Positions 1 through 8,458 of a stretch of 42,429 bases of DNA are shown piece by piece. The notes below the pieces were generated by a model. It did not search any database and was not told the DNA's origin. It saw nothing but the letters and a program-made list of their open reading frames with translations. Source of the stretch: CALEAR01 sp035301485 (GTDB lineage: Bacteria > Pseudomonadota > Gammaproteobacteria > Pseudomonadales > Alcanivoracaceae); assembly GCA_035301485.1 (NCBI GenBank), contig DATGUF010000040.1:1-42429 (forward strand), in the 5' to 3' direction. The position numbers were made by a program, and so were the translations under genes. Position 1 is the stretch's first letter; each line of letters begins with the position of its first letter.

Positions 1-1
1 A

Positions 2-364
2 ACACCATTGGTGCAAGAGATTGAACAGGCGCAATTGCGAACCGATTTGCCCGAATTTGCACCTGGCGACACCGTCACTGTGCAAGTGAAAGTTCGCGAA
101 GGTAGCAGAGAAAGGCTGCAGGCCTACCAAGGCGTGGTGATTGCACTGCGTAACCGTGGTTTAAACTCCGCGTTTACCGTGCGTAAAATTTCCCACGGTG
201 TAGGTGTTGAGCGTGTTTTTCAAACGCACAGCCCTCTCATCGATAGCATCAAAGTAGACCGTCGCGGTGACGTACGTCGTGCGAAGCTTTACTTCTTGCG
301 TGAGCGTTCTGGTAGATCTGCACGTATTAAAGAGAAAATCCGCACAGGCGAAAGCGCTAAGTAG
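2..364 (+). CDS. rplS: 50S ribosomal protein L19 (5' end cut by window)
   Basis: Large-subunit ribosomal protein at the 30S-50S interface. The protein carries the family hallmarks FAPGDTV, RNRGLNSAFTVRKIS, GVGVERVFQTHSP and RRGDVRRAKLYFLRERSG, and ends at the usual place after SARIKEKI. A GTG at base 8 could be a start, but it has no ribosome binding site and the family normally has several residues before it. The frame is open to base 2, so the true start almost certainly lies just outside the window. It is normally the last gene of rpsP-rimM-trmD-rplS, and a strong terminator follows here, which fits an operon end. Confidence 0.95.
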   Translation, partial: TPLVQEIEQAQLRTDLPEFAPGDTVTVQVKVREGSRERLQAYQGVVIALRNRGLNSAFTVRKISHGVGVERVFQTHSPLIDSIKVDRRGDVRRAKLYFLRERSGRSARIKEKIRTGESAK

Positions 365-387
365 TTTTAGCGTTTCCTGTAGCGATG

Positions 388-421
388 AAAAAGCAGCAGT
401 TCTAGTAACTGCTGCTTTTTT
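388..421. terminator. Rho-independent terminator after rplS, probably bidirectional
   Basis: A perfect stem of AGCAGCAGTT and AACTGCTGCT surrounds a loop of about five bases. It has an A run on its left and a T run on its right. The T run terminates rplS. The A run gives a U tract on the minus strand, so the hairpin can also end the convergent small membrane-protein gene. Confidence 0.9.
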
Positions 422-434
422 GTGTTTGTTAAAA

Positions 435-686
435 TTATCTTTGTGTCAGTTGATAAAGAATCAGCAGAATTGCTGCGCCGATAGCTGCGGTAATAATATT
501 AACGATACTGACAGTTTCAATGGGGCCTCCTATTCCTGTGGTGGAAGCTAGCCAACCACCCACTAATGCCCCTGCCATACCCAGTAATGTGGTAATCAAA
601 CATCCTTGTGGTTTATTCCCCGGCATCACTGCCTTAGCGATTAAGCCTGCTAATAAACCTAAAATTGCCCAACTTAGTAAACCCAT
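435..686 (-). CDS. GlsB/YeaQ/YmgE-family small membrane protein
   Basis: Predicted inner-membrane protein of 83 residues in the transglycosylase-associated (GlsB/YeaQ/YmgE) family, usually described as stress-responsive; its biochemical role is unknown. It begins MGLLSWAILGLLAGLIAKAV, followed by MPGNKPQGCLITTLLGMAGA and then a C-terminal hydrophobic stretch, giving about three membrane segments rich in Gly and Ala. The start at 686 is preferred because AAGGA lies eight bases upstream; the open frame continues 14 codons further without a good site. It stands alone, converges on rplS and diverges from xerD. Confidence 0.85.
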   Translation of the reverse strand: MGLLSWAILGLLAGLIAKAVMPGNKPQGCLITTLLGMAGALVGGWLASTTGIGGPIETVSIVNIITAAIGAAILLILYQLTQR

Positions 687-725
687 GGTTGTTGTCCTTA
701 TCTGTGCTGAGTTATATGGTAATGC

Positions 726-737
726 CACGTAAACGTG
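726..737. promoter_or_regulatory. Short inverted repeat between glsB-like gene and xerD
   Basis: CACGT and ACGTG arms are separated by two bases in the short space between two divergent genes. It could be an operator, but five-base arms can occur by chance. No clear sigma-70 promoter could be assigned here. Confidence 0.2.
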
Positions 738-760
738 CCTAATTCAGTGTACAAAACCCT

Positions 761-1681
761 ATGACCAATGCGAGTAAAATAACTCTAAATGAAGCAGATG
801 CTGCGCTCTTGGAACAGTGGCTTGATAGTTTATGGCTCGAAAAGGGCTTAAGTGAACATAGCTTAAGTAATTATCAGCGCGATATTCGTCAGTTTATGCA
901 ATGGTTGGCACTGCAAAACATAGGCCCCGTACAGGTGCAGCGCGGTGATTTATATGCCTACCTCGCTCACCAACATCAGAAAGGCTTGAGCTCCACCACA
1001 GTGGCGCGCCAACTCTCCGCGTTGCGTGGTTTTTATCGCTGGCTTGTAGATCAGCAGCGTATAGAAGAAAACCCAGCAGCGTTGATAGAACGCCCGAAAA
1101 CACCGCAGCAATTGCCAGGCACGCTAACAGAGCAAGAAGTGGAACAGCTACTGAATGCGCCCGCTTTGGAAGAGCCTTTAGGGCTGCGCGATAAAGCCAT
1201 GTTAGAGGTATTGTATGCATCTGGTTTACGGGTGACAGAGCTAGTGAGCTTAACGATGGGGCAACTGGATTTGCGCCGTGGTGTAGTGCGTATTATTGGT
1301 AAAGGTAATAAAGAACGTTTAGTGCCATTGGGTGAAGAAGCCTTAGAAGCGCTCCAACAATATCTCAATACCGGCCGCGCACAACTGCCTGGTGCACAGG
1401 CTAATGGGGTGGTGTTCCCAGGGCCTAGCGGCAACCCTATGAGCCGTCAAGCGTTCTGGTACCGCATTAAACACCTTGCTCAAGTGGCAGGCATTCATAA
1501 ACCTTTATCACCGCATACCTTACGCCACGCCTTTGCCACGCATTTACTTAATCATGGCGCTGATTTACGCGTGGTACAGTTGCTACTTGGGCATGCGAGC
1601 GTAAGCACCACGCAAATTTACACGCATGTGGCCACTGAGCGTCTTAAGAAGCTGCATAGCGAACATCATCCGCGGGGATAA
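761..1681 (+). CDS. xerD: Site-specific tyrosine recombinase XerD
   Basis: With XerC it resolves chromosome dimers at dif during FtsK-driven segregation. The 306-residue protein has an N-terminal SAM-like core-binding domain (about 15-100) and a C-terminal catalytic domain. The full catalytic set is visible: R157 in SGLRVTE, K181 in GKGNKERL, H252 and R255 in PHTLRHAFATH, H278 in LLGHASVSTTQIYTHV, and nucleophile Y287. Spacing matches E. coli XerD with an offset of about nine residues. In Pseudomonas dsbC follows xerD; here a non-coding gap and then hom follow instead. Confidence 0.96.
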   Translation: MTNASKITLNEADAALLEQWLDSLWLEKGLSEHSLSNYQRDIRQFMQWLALQNIGPVQVQRGDLYAYLAHQHQKGLSSTTVARQLSALRGFYRWLVDQQRIEENPAALIERPKTPQQLPGTLTEQEVEQLLNAPALEEPLGLRDKAMLEVLYASGLRVTELVSLTMGQLDLRRGVVRIIGKGNKERLVPLGEEALEALQQYLNTGRAQLPGAQANGVVFPGPSGNPMSRQAFWYRIKHLAQVAGIHKPLSPHTLRHAFATHLLNHGADLRVVQLLLGHASVSTTQIYTHVATERLKKLHSEHHPRG

Positions 1682-1933
1682 AGGTGGTAATAAACAGAGT
1701 TATACGTGAAATTTTGCGGTAATTGGGTTACCTTACACTTTGCTCTTTTGTGCCACCTCTTAGGCGCAAAGATATTTTGACGAAGCGCTTATAACGCTTA
1801 TCAATTCATACAAGATTCGTGAAGCTAGGTGGTATCGCCCGCCTTAGCCAATGGCACGCTCAAATCCATCAACTTATTGCGCAATAATATAGCGAAGGCT
1901 TTTTGCAGCAATGGCAGAAGTGAGGACATTAGA
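1682..1933 (+). other. Intergenic region between xerD and hom
   Basis: These 252 bases hold no gene that I can support. AGGTGG at 1682-1687 and CCACCT at 1753-1758 could pair at long range. A promoter-like pair lies at 1777-1804, which would give hom a 5' leader of about 120 bases. The hom reading frame is open from base 1829, but it has no homology to homoserine dehydrogenase before residue TTG at 1934. Relatives usually carry dsbC here. Confidence 0.6.
1777..1804 (+). promoter_or_regulatory. Possible sigma-70 promoter for hom
   Basis: TTGACG (1777-1782) is followed after 16 bases by TATCAA (1799-1804). The -35 box is near consensus and the -10 is weak. An AAGCG/CGCTT inverted repeat lies in the spacer. 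Confidence 0.4.
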
Positions 1934-3250
1934 TTGAAACCGGTGAGAGTGGGTATAGCAGGTTTAGGTACTGTGGGTAGCGGTACAGTGAATGTATTGC
2001 AGCGAAATGCTGCTGAAATTACGCGTCGTGTGGGCTGCCCCATTGAAATTACGCATATTGGTGCGCGTCGCCCTAATCCAGCTTGTGATGTGAGCGGTAT
2101 TAAAATATCCGAAGATATCTTTGCCTTGGTGGATGACCCAGATGTGGATATTTTAGTTGAACTCATCGGTGGTACCACGGTGGCACGAGATCTTGTGCTA
2201 GCAGCTATTAGCAAGGGCAAGCACATTGTTACAGCCAATAAAGCCCTTATTGCTGAATACGGCAATGAAATTTTTCAAGCAGCAGAAGCACAAGGTGTTG
2301 ATGTAGGTTTTGAGGCCTCTGTGGCTGGCGGTGTCCCCATTTTGAAAGCTTTGGGTGAAGGCTTGGCGGCTAACCGCATTAATTGGGTGGCCGGTATCAT
2401 TAATGGCACGGGCAACTTCATTCTTACTGAAATGCGTGATGAAGGCCGCGATTTTGCTGAAGTACTGGCTGAAGCACAAGCTTTAGGTTACGCCGAAGCG
2501 GACCCTACCTTTGATGTGGAAGGCATTGATGCCGCCCATAAACTCACCATTTTAGCGTCTATCGCATTTGGTATTCCGCTGCAGTTTAGCAAGGTGTACA
2601 CCGAAGGTATTACAAAAATCTCTTCGGAAGATATTAGTGCCGCTGAATATTTCGGTTACCGCATTAAGCATCTTGGTATTGCTAAAGATACGGGTAATGG
2701 CATTGAGCTACGCGTGCACCCTACGTTAATCCCTAGCGACGTATTGTTAGCGAATGTAAATGGCGTTATGAACGCTGTGCTTGTGGATGGTGACGCAGTA
2801 GGGCCTACCTTGTATTACGGTGCGGGTGCAGGCTCTGAACCCACCGCTTCAGCCGTAGTGGCAGACATTATTGAAATGAGCCGTGCGCTACGTTTGGATC
2901 AAGTGGAAAACGCCCCTTATCTAGGTTTCCAGTCCTCTGAGCTTTCCACAGTGAATGTATTGCCCATTGAAGAAGTGGTATGCCCTTACTACATTCGCTT
3001 GCATGCAGAAGACAAAACCGGCGTGATGGCTGATATTACTCGTTTATTGAGTAATCACGGCGTGAGCATCGAAGCCATGTATCAACGCGATACTGATGAT
3101 GACGATGATTACGTTTCTATTGTATTAATGACTCACGCCATCCAGGAAAGCGCACTTCAAGCTGCCCTCGATGAGATTGCCCAGTTAGAGTCTGTGGGTT
3201 CTGAAATTATGCGCATCCGTGTGGAAGCGTTAGATGGCGAATTGTCGTAA
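1934..3250 (+). CDS. hom: Homoserine dehydrogenase
   Basis: NAD(P)-dependent reduction of aspartate semialdehyde to homoserine in the threonine/methionine pathway. The protein has an N-terminal Rossmann motif GIAGLGTVGSGT, a catalytic domain with GIINGTGNFILTEM and AEADPTFDVEGIDAAHKL, and a C-terminal ACT domain that begins near YIRLHAEDKTGVMADITRLL. I choose TTG at 1934 (LKPVRVGIAG...) because GAGGA lies seven bases upstream, homology begins here, and 438 residues is the usual length. A longer frame from GTG 1829 adds 35 residues unlike the family. thrC, the usual downstream partner, is absent. Confidence 0.92.
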   Translation: MKPVRVGIAGLGTVGSGTVNVLQRNAAEITRRVGCPIEITHIGARRPNPACDVSGIKISEDIFALVDDPDVDILVELIGGTTVARDLVLAAISKGKHIVTANKALIAEYGNEIFQAAEAQGVDVGFEASVAGGVPILKALGEGLAANRINWVAGIINGTGNFILTEMRDEGRDFAEVLAEAQALGYAEADPTFDVEGIDAAHKLTILASIAFGIPLQFSKVYTEGITKISSEDISAAEYFGYRIKHLGIAKDTGNGIELRVHPTLIPSDVLLANVNGVMNAVLVDGDAVGPTLYYGAGAGSEPTASAVVADIIEMSRALRLDQVENAPYLGFQSSELSTVNVLPIEEVVCPYYIRLHAEDKTGVMADITRLLSNHGVSIEAMYQRDTDDDDDYVSIVLMTHAIQESALQAALDEIAQLESVGSEIMRIRVEALDGELS

Positions 3251-3258
3251 ATAGTTAG

Positions 3259-3296
3259 CCAATGGGCAGCTAGTGCGCTGCCCATTGGTTGATTTT
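3259..3296. terminator. Terminator between convergent hom and esterase gene
   Basis: A perfect 12-bp stem (CCAATGGGCAGC / GCTGCCCATTGG) with a six-base loop is followed by TTGATTTT. The stop codon of the minus-strand esterase lies inside it, so it probably serves both genes. Confidence 0.8.
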
Positions 3297-4481
3297 CATT
3301 TGTAAGGCAAACAAAAACGGTAGGCTAGCACCTAGCATGCCTTTACCTGTAGTGAGAATGGCGCCTGCCAGTTCTCGTTGTGGATCTGCCCAACCATAAA
3401 TACTGAGAAAACCTAAGTGCCCAAACGCATCTTCCGTGCCAGGCCCGTACAGGCTCAGTACTTCTTTGCCTAGCATAAAACCAGAACTAAACTCCAAAGG
3501 TAGATACAAGGAGCGGTCTAAGCGTGTGCCTTTGCCCGTAGGACGGGTGGCACGGTGCACAGTTTCTGGTGCTAAAATTTGCTTGTCGCCATCGCGGCCA
3601 TTCGCCAATAGCATGTTGAAGAAGCGGCTGGTTTCTTCTGCCGTGGCATATAAGTTACCCGCGGGTACCACAATGCGCTTGTAGTCATCACTGTTGGAAA
3701 TATCCACCACGGTTTCCAAGCCCGTGCCCACCGCGTGGTACAGAAAACGATTAAAGAGCATAGAAGGTAGGCCGGTGGCGACGTTTTCCGCAGCGGTGCG
3801 TTCGGTGCCCGCAGGCATACCGTAGTGGAAATAAGTCATGCCCATGGGGGCGCGAATCACTTCTGTCAGGTAATCATTGAGGCTTTTGCCAGTAACAGTG
3901 GTAATGATTTCACCTAAAATAAATCCTGCAGTAACCGCGTGATAGGCTTGTTCGCGGCCCGGTTTGGAGGGTTCTGCTTCATAGAGGCGGCGTAAAATTT
4001 CTTCGTGCTGAAACAATGTTTCAATAGGTGCATCTTTAGGCGGGCGTGCTACCCCCGCTCTATGAGTTAAAAGGTGCTCAATGGTGGTTCTGTGTTTTCC
4101 GTTTTGGCCGTAATCCGGTAAGTAGTGGGCCACAGGTTTGTTAACGTCCAAAGCGCCTTCTGTCATCAAGTGATGAATTAAAATTGAGGTGACAGCCTTG
4201 GAAGCTGAAAACAAGCAAATAGGGGTGTTTAAGTTAATGGGCTGTTGTTTTTTTGCATCCTTAAAGCCTAGGGCGCGGTGGTAAACAGGTTGGCCTCTAT
4301 GATGCAAATGCACACTGATGGCAGGGTGCATACCAGTGGCATAAAGCCGGCGTTGTGCTTTCCAAATTTGTTCTTTTCCATTCGTGCTAAGGGCGGAAGA
4401 ATGCATCTCAATGCCAATGTCTTCTGGCGGCTTGCTGAAGGTGGGTAAAGCATAGCGTAAGCGTTGTAGGGAATACGGCAT
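3270..4481 (-). CDS. Serine beta-lactamase-like hydrolase / EstB-type esterase
   Basis: Member of the class C beta-lactamase / penicillin-binding-protein-like superfamily, many of which are carboxylesterases. SxxK is present as SASK (residues 92-95, S92 the nucleophile), a Tyr general base is likely at Y180 in EQAYHAVTAG, and the third motif is HLG at 355-357 in GHLGFLS. The 403-residue length fits EstB-type esterases. No signal peptide is visible, so a cytoplasmic esterase is more likely than a periplasmic beta-lactamase. It lies downstream of a CoA-transferase gene on the same strand after 98 bases. The substrate cannot be told from sequence. Confidence 0.85.
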   Translation of the reverse strand: MPYSLQRLRYALPTFSKPPEDIGIEMHSSALSTNGKEQIWKAQRRLYATGMHPAISVHLHHRGQPVYHRALGFKDAKKQQPINLNTPICLFSASKAVTSILIHHLMTEGALDVNKPVAHYLPDYGQNGKHRTTIEHLLTHRAGVARPPKDAPIETLFQHEEILRRLYEAEPSKPGREQAYHAVTAGFILGEIITTVTGKSLNDYLTEVIRAPMGMTYFHYGMPAGTERTAAENVATGLPSMLFNRFLYHAVGTGLETVVDISNSDDYKRIVVPAGNLYATAEETSRFFNMLLANGRDGDKQILAPETVHRATRPTGKGTRLDRSLYLPLEFSSGFMLGKEVLSLYGPGTEDAFGHLGFLSIYGWADPQRELAGAILTTGKGMLGASLPFLFALQMKINQWAAH

Positions 4482-4579
4482 GGTTTATCTACTGTTGTTA
4501 AAATGAGTTAGTGTCTGCGTTATGGCGGTTTACGCCAAGGCTGTGTTGCGCTATCACCACGGCCAAAGGGCAAAGCCTG

Positions 4580-5782
4580 TTACTCGTTTCCGCCAATGAT
4601 GCCGTCTTGCACGAGTTGCTGATAACGCGCTTCATCATCCCCTAAGAGCGGCAGCAACACCTCTTCATTGTGCGCATGTAGCTCAGGGCCGGGCCAACAG
4701 GTGCGGCCTGGCGTGCTAGCGAGTTTGGGGATTAACGCGGGTATCTGCAGTGGCTTGCCATTGATTTCCACAGTTTCGAATAACTCACGTGCGTGGAAGT
4801 GCTCATCGTTGAACATGTCGGCCACAGAGTAAATTGGGCCTGCGGGCACTTCAGCTTCTTCTAAAATAGCTAAAATTTCATCGCGGGTATGTTGCGCGCA
4901 CCAACCAGCTAGAGCTGCGTCAATTGTCGCTTCATGCTTAACACGGCCAGGGTTATGAGCCATTTCTGGGTGATTAGCTAGTTCAGGGTGCCCAGCTGCT
5001 AGCATTAGGCGTTGGTAAATGGAATCACCGTTGCCGCCAATCACCACATAGTGGCCATCGCTGCATGCATAGGTATTGGTGGGCACAATGCCGGTTATAG
5101 TGCTGCCAGAAGGCTCGCGCACTAGGCCGGCGCCCGAAAATTCAGGGATAACTCCTTCTAGCAAATTAAAAATGGCTTCGAACAGGGCTACATCTACCAC
5201 CTGCCCTTGGCCGCCTTTCTCAACTTGTAGCAAAGCCATAACAATACCTAGGGCTGTGTGCAAGCCTGCGAGGGTGTCGCCTAAAGATAAGTTGGGACGC
5301 ACGGGTGCTTGGCCTGGATGGCCGTTAACAAAACGTAAGCCACCGATGCCTTCCGTTACTGAGGCATAGCCTGGTTTGTGGGCATAAGGGCCTGTTTGGC
5401 CATAGCCAGAAATGCGCGCGTAAACCAGTTCTGGATGCTTTTGCTTAAATGCTTCAGGGCCCATACCCCAAGCTTCCATGGTGCCAGGGCGAAAGTTTTC
5501 CACGAGTACTTGGCTGCTTTCAATGAGCGATTTGGCTAAACGTTGGCCTTCTGCTTCACGTAAATTTAGCGTAATGCATTTTTTATTACGGCCAAGGCTA
5601 CGCCACCAATAGGAGGTGCCTGATTCGTCTAAAGCACGCCATTGGCGAATAGGGTCTCCTTTCGGAGGTTCTATTTTAATGACTTCGGCGCCAAAGTAAG
5701 CTAACAAAGTGCCCGTAAAGGGGCCGGCTAAGAGTTGGCCCATTTCAATTACACGCACACCAGATAAGGGCAGTGCACTCAT
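4580..5782 (-). CDS. CaiB/BaiF family (class III) CoA-transferase
   Basis: Moves CoA between carboxylic acids through an aspartyl-CoA thioester. The N-terminal signature GVRVIEMGQLLAGPFTGTLL, the VENFRPGTMEAWGM block, ISGYGQTGPYAHKPGYASV and the catalytic Asp region NLSLGDTLAG (D169) are all present. Its 400 residues match the family. AAGG six bases upstream supports the start at 5782. The family covers carnitine, bile acid, formyl, methylacyl and other substrates, and nothing here decides which. The neighbouring esterase on the same strand may share a transcript. Confidence 0.9.
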   Translation of the reverse strand: MSALPLSGVRVIEMGQLLAGPFTGTLLAYFGAEVIKIEPPKGDPIRQWRALDESGTSYWWRSLGRNKKCITLNLREAEGQRLAKSLIESSQVLVENFRPGTMEAWGMGPEAFKQKHPELVYARISGYGQTGPYAHKPGYASVTEGIGGLRFVNGHPGQAPVRPNLSLGDTLAGLHTALGIVMALLQVEKGGQGQVVDVALFEAIFNLLEGVIPEFSGAGLVREPSGSTITGIVPTNTYACSDGHYVVIGGNGDSIYQRLMLAAGHPELANHPEMAHNPGRVKHEATIDAALAGWCAQHTRDEILAILEEAEVPAGPIYSVADMFNDEHFHARELFETVEINGKPLQIPALIPKLASTPGRTCWPGPELHAHNEEVLLPLLGDDEARYQQLVQDGIIGGNE

Positions 5783-5821
5783 AAAAATACCTTGTTGTAG
5801 TGGTGGAAAGACGTAGGTTTA

Positions 5822-5852
5822 GTAGCACAGCCCGCTAGGCTAGCTGTGCTAC
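5822..5852 (-). terminator. Hairpin downstream of the exported-protein gene
   Basis: A perfect ten-base stem (GTAGCACAGC / GCTGTGCTAC) with an 11-base loop lies just after the stop of the gene at 5860-7650. It lacks a proper U tract, so it may be a weak terminator or an mRNA 3'-end stabiliser. Confidence 0.45.
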
Positions 5853-5859
5853 ATAAGGC

Positions 5860-7650
5860 TTATTGCCACGCTTTCCATTGTACTGAAATACCTTCTTTTT
5901 GCTTTGCGAAAAAGGTGTCTGGCGCGCCATCTAGTTTATGTGGGAACCACAAATTCATAGGAATAGTGGCGAAGCGGAGACGCTCAAGGTCTTCACCTTG
6001 GCGCTGAGCTTCTTCTAGCATGGCAGTGAGTATGTGGCCATGATCCAACGGGCGCTGTGGAATGGCGATGCTGTTATTTAGGCTCGCTGCCAAAATGTTG
6101 TGCAGTGCCTCTTTGTCCATACCGGTGTAATCCATACGGCCCATATCTCTTAAAAAAGAGTTAATAAGCGTTTGTTTGTCTTGAGTGAAAGTGTCCACCA
6201 CACGGTTTACCACATCATCGTATTTTTCCAGAGCACCTTTTTTTCCTGCTTCTTCATAAAACACTAATGCAGCCCCGAGTTCTGTGGTTTTTCTTGGTAG
6301 TTTGGGCGCTGTTTTCAGCAGTTCAAAAATAATATCGGGTAGGTTTTTACCTTCGAAACCAAGCTTTAAGGTGTTGCTATTAGGTTCTTCGTACACCATT
6401 TTTATTTTGGTGCCGGCTAGATAATGATCGAATAGGCCCCCTTCATGGATGGGTACCCCATTCGTGAAGAGCGCGCTCCAGCCCTGGTTAGAATCCACAG
6501 AGAGCCAATCGCCAGGCATGCGTTGTTGGTTAAGTGCTGTTTTCAACGAGGTGGGTTTGCCATTCACCGTGGCGCTTTGGCCTTGCTGCGAATAAAGATT
6601 TTCAAACGCTACAGTGGCGCCTTCCAAGTGGTTTACCTTTACATGTAGCTCGAGCTTGGGTTCCTTCAATAGGCCTATGAAATGGCGCAAGGAAGCGATG
6701 CTACTGATATTAAAAGGAATGGGAATAGCTGTGCCTTGTTCGTAAATATGTACTTGCATGTGCTGTGTGAGCAAAGTGGGAATACCTAGGTACCACACTC
6801 GGATACGCAAGAAAATGGTGTTGCGTACGGGGCCTTCTTTTACCGCTAAGGGCAGGGCACGGATGTTGTTGGGCAGCTGCAAATTAAAGCGAAGGTTGCG
6901 GCTTAGTAACCCTGTGCTGAGGTGAATTTGTATGTCTTCGAGCAAGTTAAGATCTGTTTGTGGGCCCATTTTTGGCAGCATAGTGTGCATATCGAGCAGG
7001 TTTTTCGGGTTAAATCCCACTTCGTATACGGTGCTTCTTAGCACGCCTTTGTCTAAGTCGGTGTATACGTACTGGAAATCAGATTCGGGTGCGGGTTGGC
7101 GCACTAAATACACATAGCGGCGTTGCTGATTGGGAGCGGTAAGCGTTATTTCTGTAATAATTTTATTATTGGTGCCGGTAAAGGTGTCCTCTCCTGCGTC
7201 ACGAAACATAACGACTAGCTCATCAAAGCCATCAAAATAGCCGGGCTTGCCTTCTGCTTTCTCTTTGTTTATTCCATCAATCCAAATAAAACCATCGGTA
7301 TCGAATTCATCAATTTGGAAGGGGATATCCACGAGTTTGCCATTGCGTACGGCCATAAGGGACAGTTCATTGATGGGTAGCTGATGCGCAATAGGTAGCT
7401 CCCGCGCTGTTATTACTGCAGGAGCAAGGTAAGTGTAGTTGTCGAGATTAAGAGAGCTGATCACACGGTCGATTTGCGGTGTGGTAGCTCGCGCTAGCTG
7501 GGGTTGATAGCGCTGCAGTGCGCTTGGGCTGTTCTTATAAATATCGATGAAAGTGTCTAAGAAACCGTCGCTCACCGTTGCTGTAGCAGGGTTGAACAGC
7601 ATGCAAAGCAATAAAATGAGTGTTGAATAGAAAGCTAAAATGTTACGCAT
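5860..7650 (-). CDS. Large exported protein of unknown function
   Basis: I do not recognise this family. The 596-residue protein starts with a clear Sec signal peptide (MRNILAFYSTLILLLCMLFN..., probable cleavage after PATA). The Cys at 16 does not sit in a proper lipobox, so a soluble periplasmic or secreted protein is likely. A segment near residues 88-150 (ELSLMAVRNGKLVDIPFQID, then DGFDELVVMFRDAGED) looks like a beta-rich domain, and the middle appears beta-rich. The last third is more helical and charged. No catalytic motif is visible and the mature part has no Cys. It is transcribed away from a methyltransferase gene and ends with a hairpin. Confidence 0.8.
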   Translation of the reverse strand: MRNILAFYSTLILLLCMLFNPATATVSDGFLDTFIDIYKNSPSALQRYQPQLARATTPQIDRVISSLNLDNYTYLAPAVITARELPIAHQLPINELSLMAVRNGKLVDIPFQIDEFDTDGFIWIDGINKEKAEGKPGYFDGFDELVVMFRDAGEDTFTGTNNKIITEITLTAPNQQRRYVYLVRQPAPESDFQYVYTDLDKGVLRSTVYEVGFNPKNLLDMHTMLPKMGPQTDLNLLEDIQIHLSTGLLSRNLRFNLQLPNNIRALPLAVKEGPVRNTIFLRIRVWYLGIPTLLTQHMQVHIYEQGTAIPIPFNISSIASLRHFIGLLKEPKLELHVKVNHLEGATVAFENLYSQQGQSATVNGKPTSLKTALNQQRMPGDWLSVDSNQGWSALFTNGVPIHEGGLFDHYLAGTKIKMVYEEPNSNTLKLGFEGKNLPDIIFELLKTAPKLPRKTTELGAALVFYEEAGKKGALEKYDDVVNRVVDTFTQDKQTLINSFLRDMGRMDYTGMDKEALHNILAASLNNSIAIPQRPLDHGHILTAMLEEAQRQGEDLERLRFATIPMNLWFPHKLDGAPDTFFAKQKEGISVQWKAWQ

Positions 7651-7740
7651 GGTTTGTACTCGTTGAGGCCGTTACGGCGTTTCTTATTTGTTATACTTAT
7701 GCAGTTTAAGCTAAAGCAGAATAAGAAGAGGAGTGTATGA

Positions 7741-8403
7741 GTGCAAGACAGTAAAGACCTACAGGTGCTGCATGGGATGCTACGGGAGCTATTGCCCAAG
7801 GCAAATTTAATTCCCACCGTTCTGCCTTTAGTGCCGAGCATACAGTTATATTTACTTGAAGAGCTGTGGCCTCGCGAGCAAATTGATGGCCCCACCTTGA
7901 ACGCTCTGATGGAGGCGCCACCATACTGGACATTTTGCTGGGCTTCCGGCCAAGCACTGGCGTTGTGGTTGTTGGAAAACCCAGAGTATGTGCGCGGCAA
8001 AACGGTGGTAGACGTGGGCAGTGGTTCAGGTGTGGTGGCTATTGCCGCTGCTAAAGCAGGCGCCCGCCGTGTTATTGCTTGCGATACTGATGAGTTTGCA
8101 CGCACAGCGGTACGTTTAAATGCTGCTGTGAATGAAGTGCAACTAGAGCTAGTAGACGATTTGCAGGATTGCTTGGAGGAGGCAGAGGTAATAACCGCCG
8201 CCGATATTCTTTACGACCCCGACAACATGCCTTTGTTAGATGTTTTTAGGCAGGCAAGCACCGTGCTATTGGCGGATTCGCGTGTGCCTAATTTAAACCC
8301 CGACGGTTATGAGCAAATCGCAACAATTAGAGCTACCACTTGGCCCGATTTGTCAGAACTAACTCATCTGAACAGGGTCAGATTATTCCTAATGCAACAC
8401 TAA
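7741..8403 (+). CDS. SAM-dependent methyltransferase, ETF-beta lysine methyltransferase-like
   Basis: Class I methyltransferase of 220 residues. SAM motif I is VVDVGSGSGVVAIAAAKAGA (from residue 89) and the preceding APPYWTFCWASGQALALWLL is typical of the COG3897/ETFBKMT-like group that methylates electron-transfer flavoprotein beta or similar proteins. The post-motif TAADILYDPDNMPLL fits that group. GTG at 7741 is chosen because AAGAGGAG lies seven bases upstream. An ATG at 7737 in another frame opens only a five-codon reading frame over the start, probably chance. The substrate is inferred from family resemblance only. Confidence 0.8.
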   Translation: MQDSKDLQVLHGMLRELLPKANLIPTVLPLVPSIQLYLLEELWPREQIDGPTLNALMEAPPYWTFCWASGQALALWLLENPEYVRGKTVVDVGSGSGVVAIAAAKAGARRVIACDTDEFARTAVRLNAAVNEVQLELVDDLQDCLEEAEVITAADILYDPDNMPLLDVFRQASTVLLADSRVPNLNPDGYEQIATIRATTWPDLSELTHLNRVRLFLMQH

Positions 8404-8458
8404 AACCCTTTAGTTATACAGCAACTTGCTGAATCATAAGATGAGAGAGGAGAAAGCC

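Noticed and set aside
1829..1933. N-terminal extension of hom, or remnant of dsbC
   Set aside because: The open frame from 1829 includes ALANGTLKS, faintly like a DsbC tail, but there is no further similarity, a stop lies just upstream and the TTG start has the proper ribosome site.
4482..4579. Possible small gene between the CoA-transferase and the esterase
   Set aside because: The 98-base gap has no open frame with a ribosome site.
7635..8105. Minus-strand open frame opposite the methyltransferase
   Set aside because: It covers a well-supported plus-strand enzyme with clear SAM motifs; the opposite product is Ser/Arg-rich and resembles nothing.
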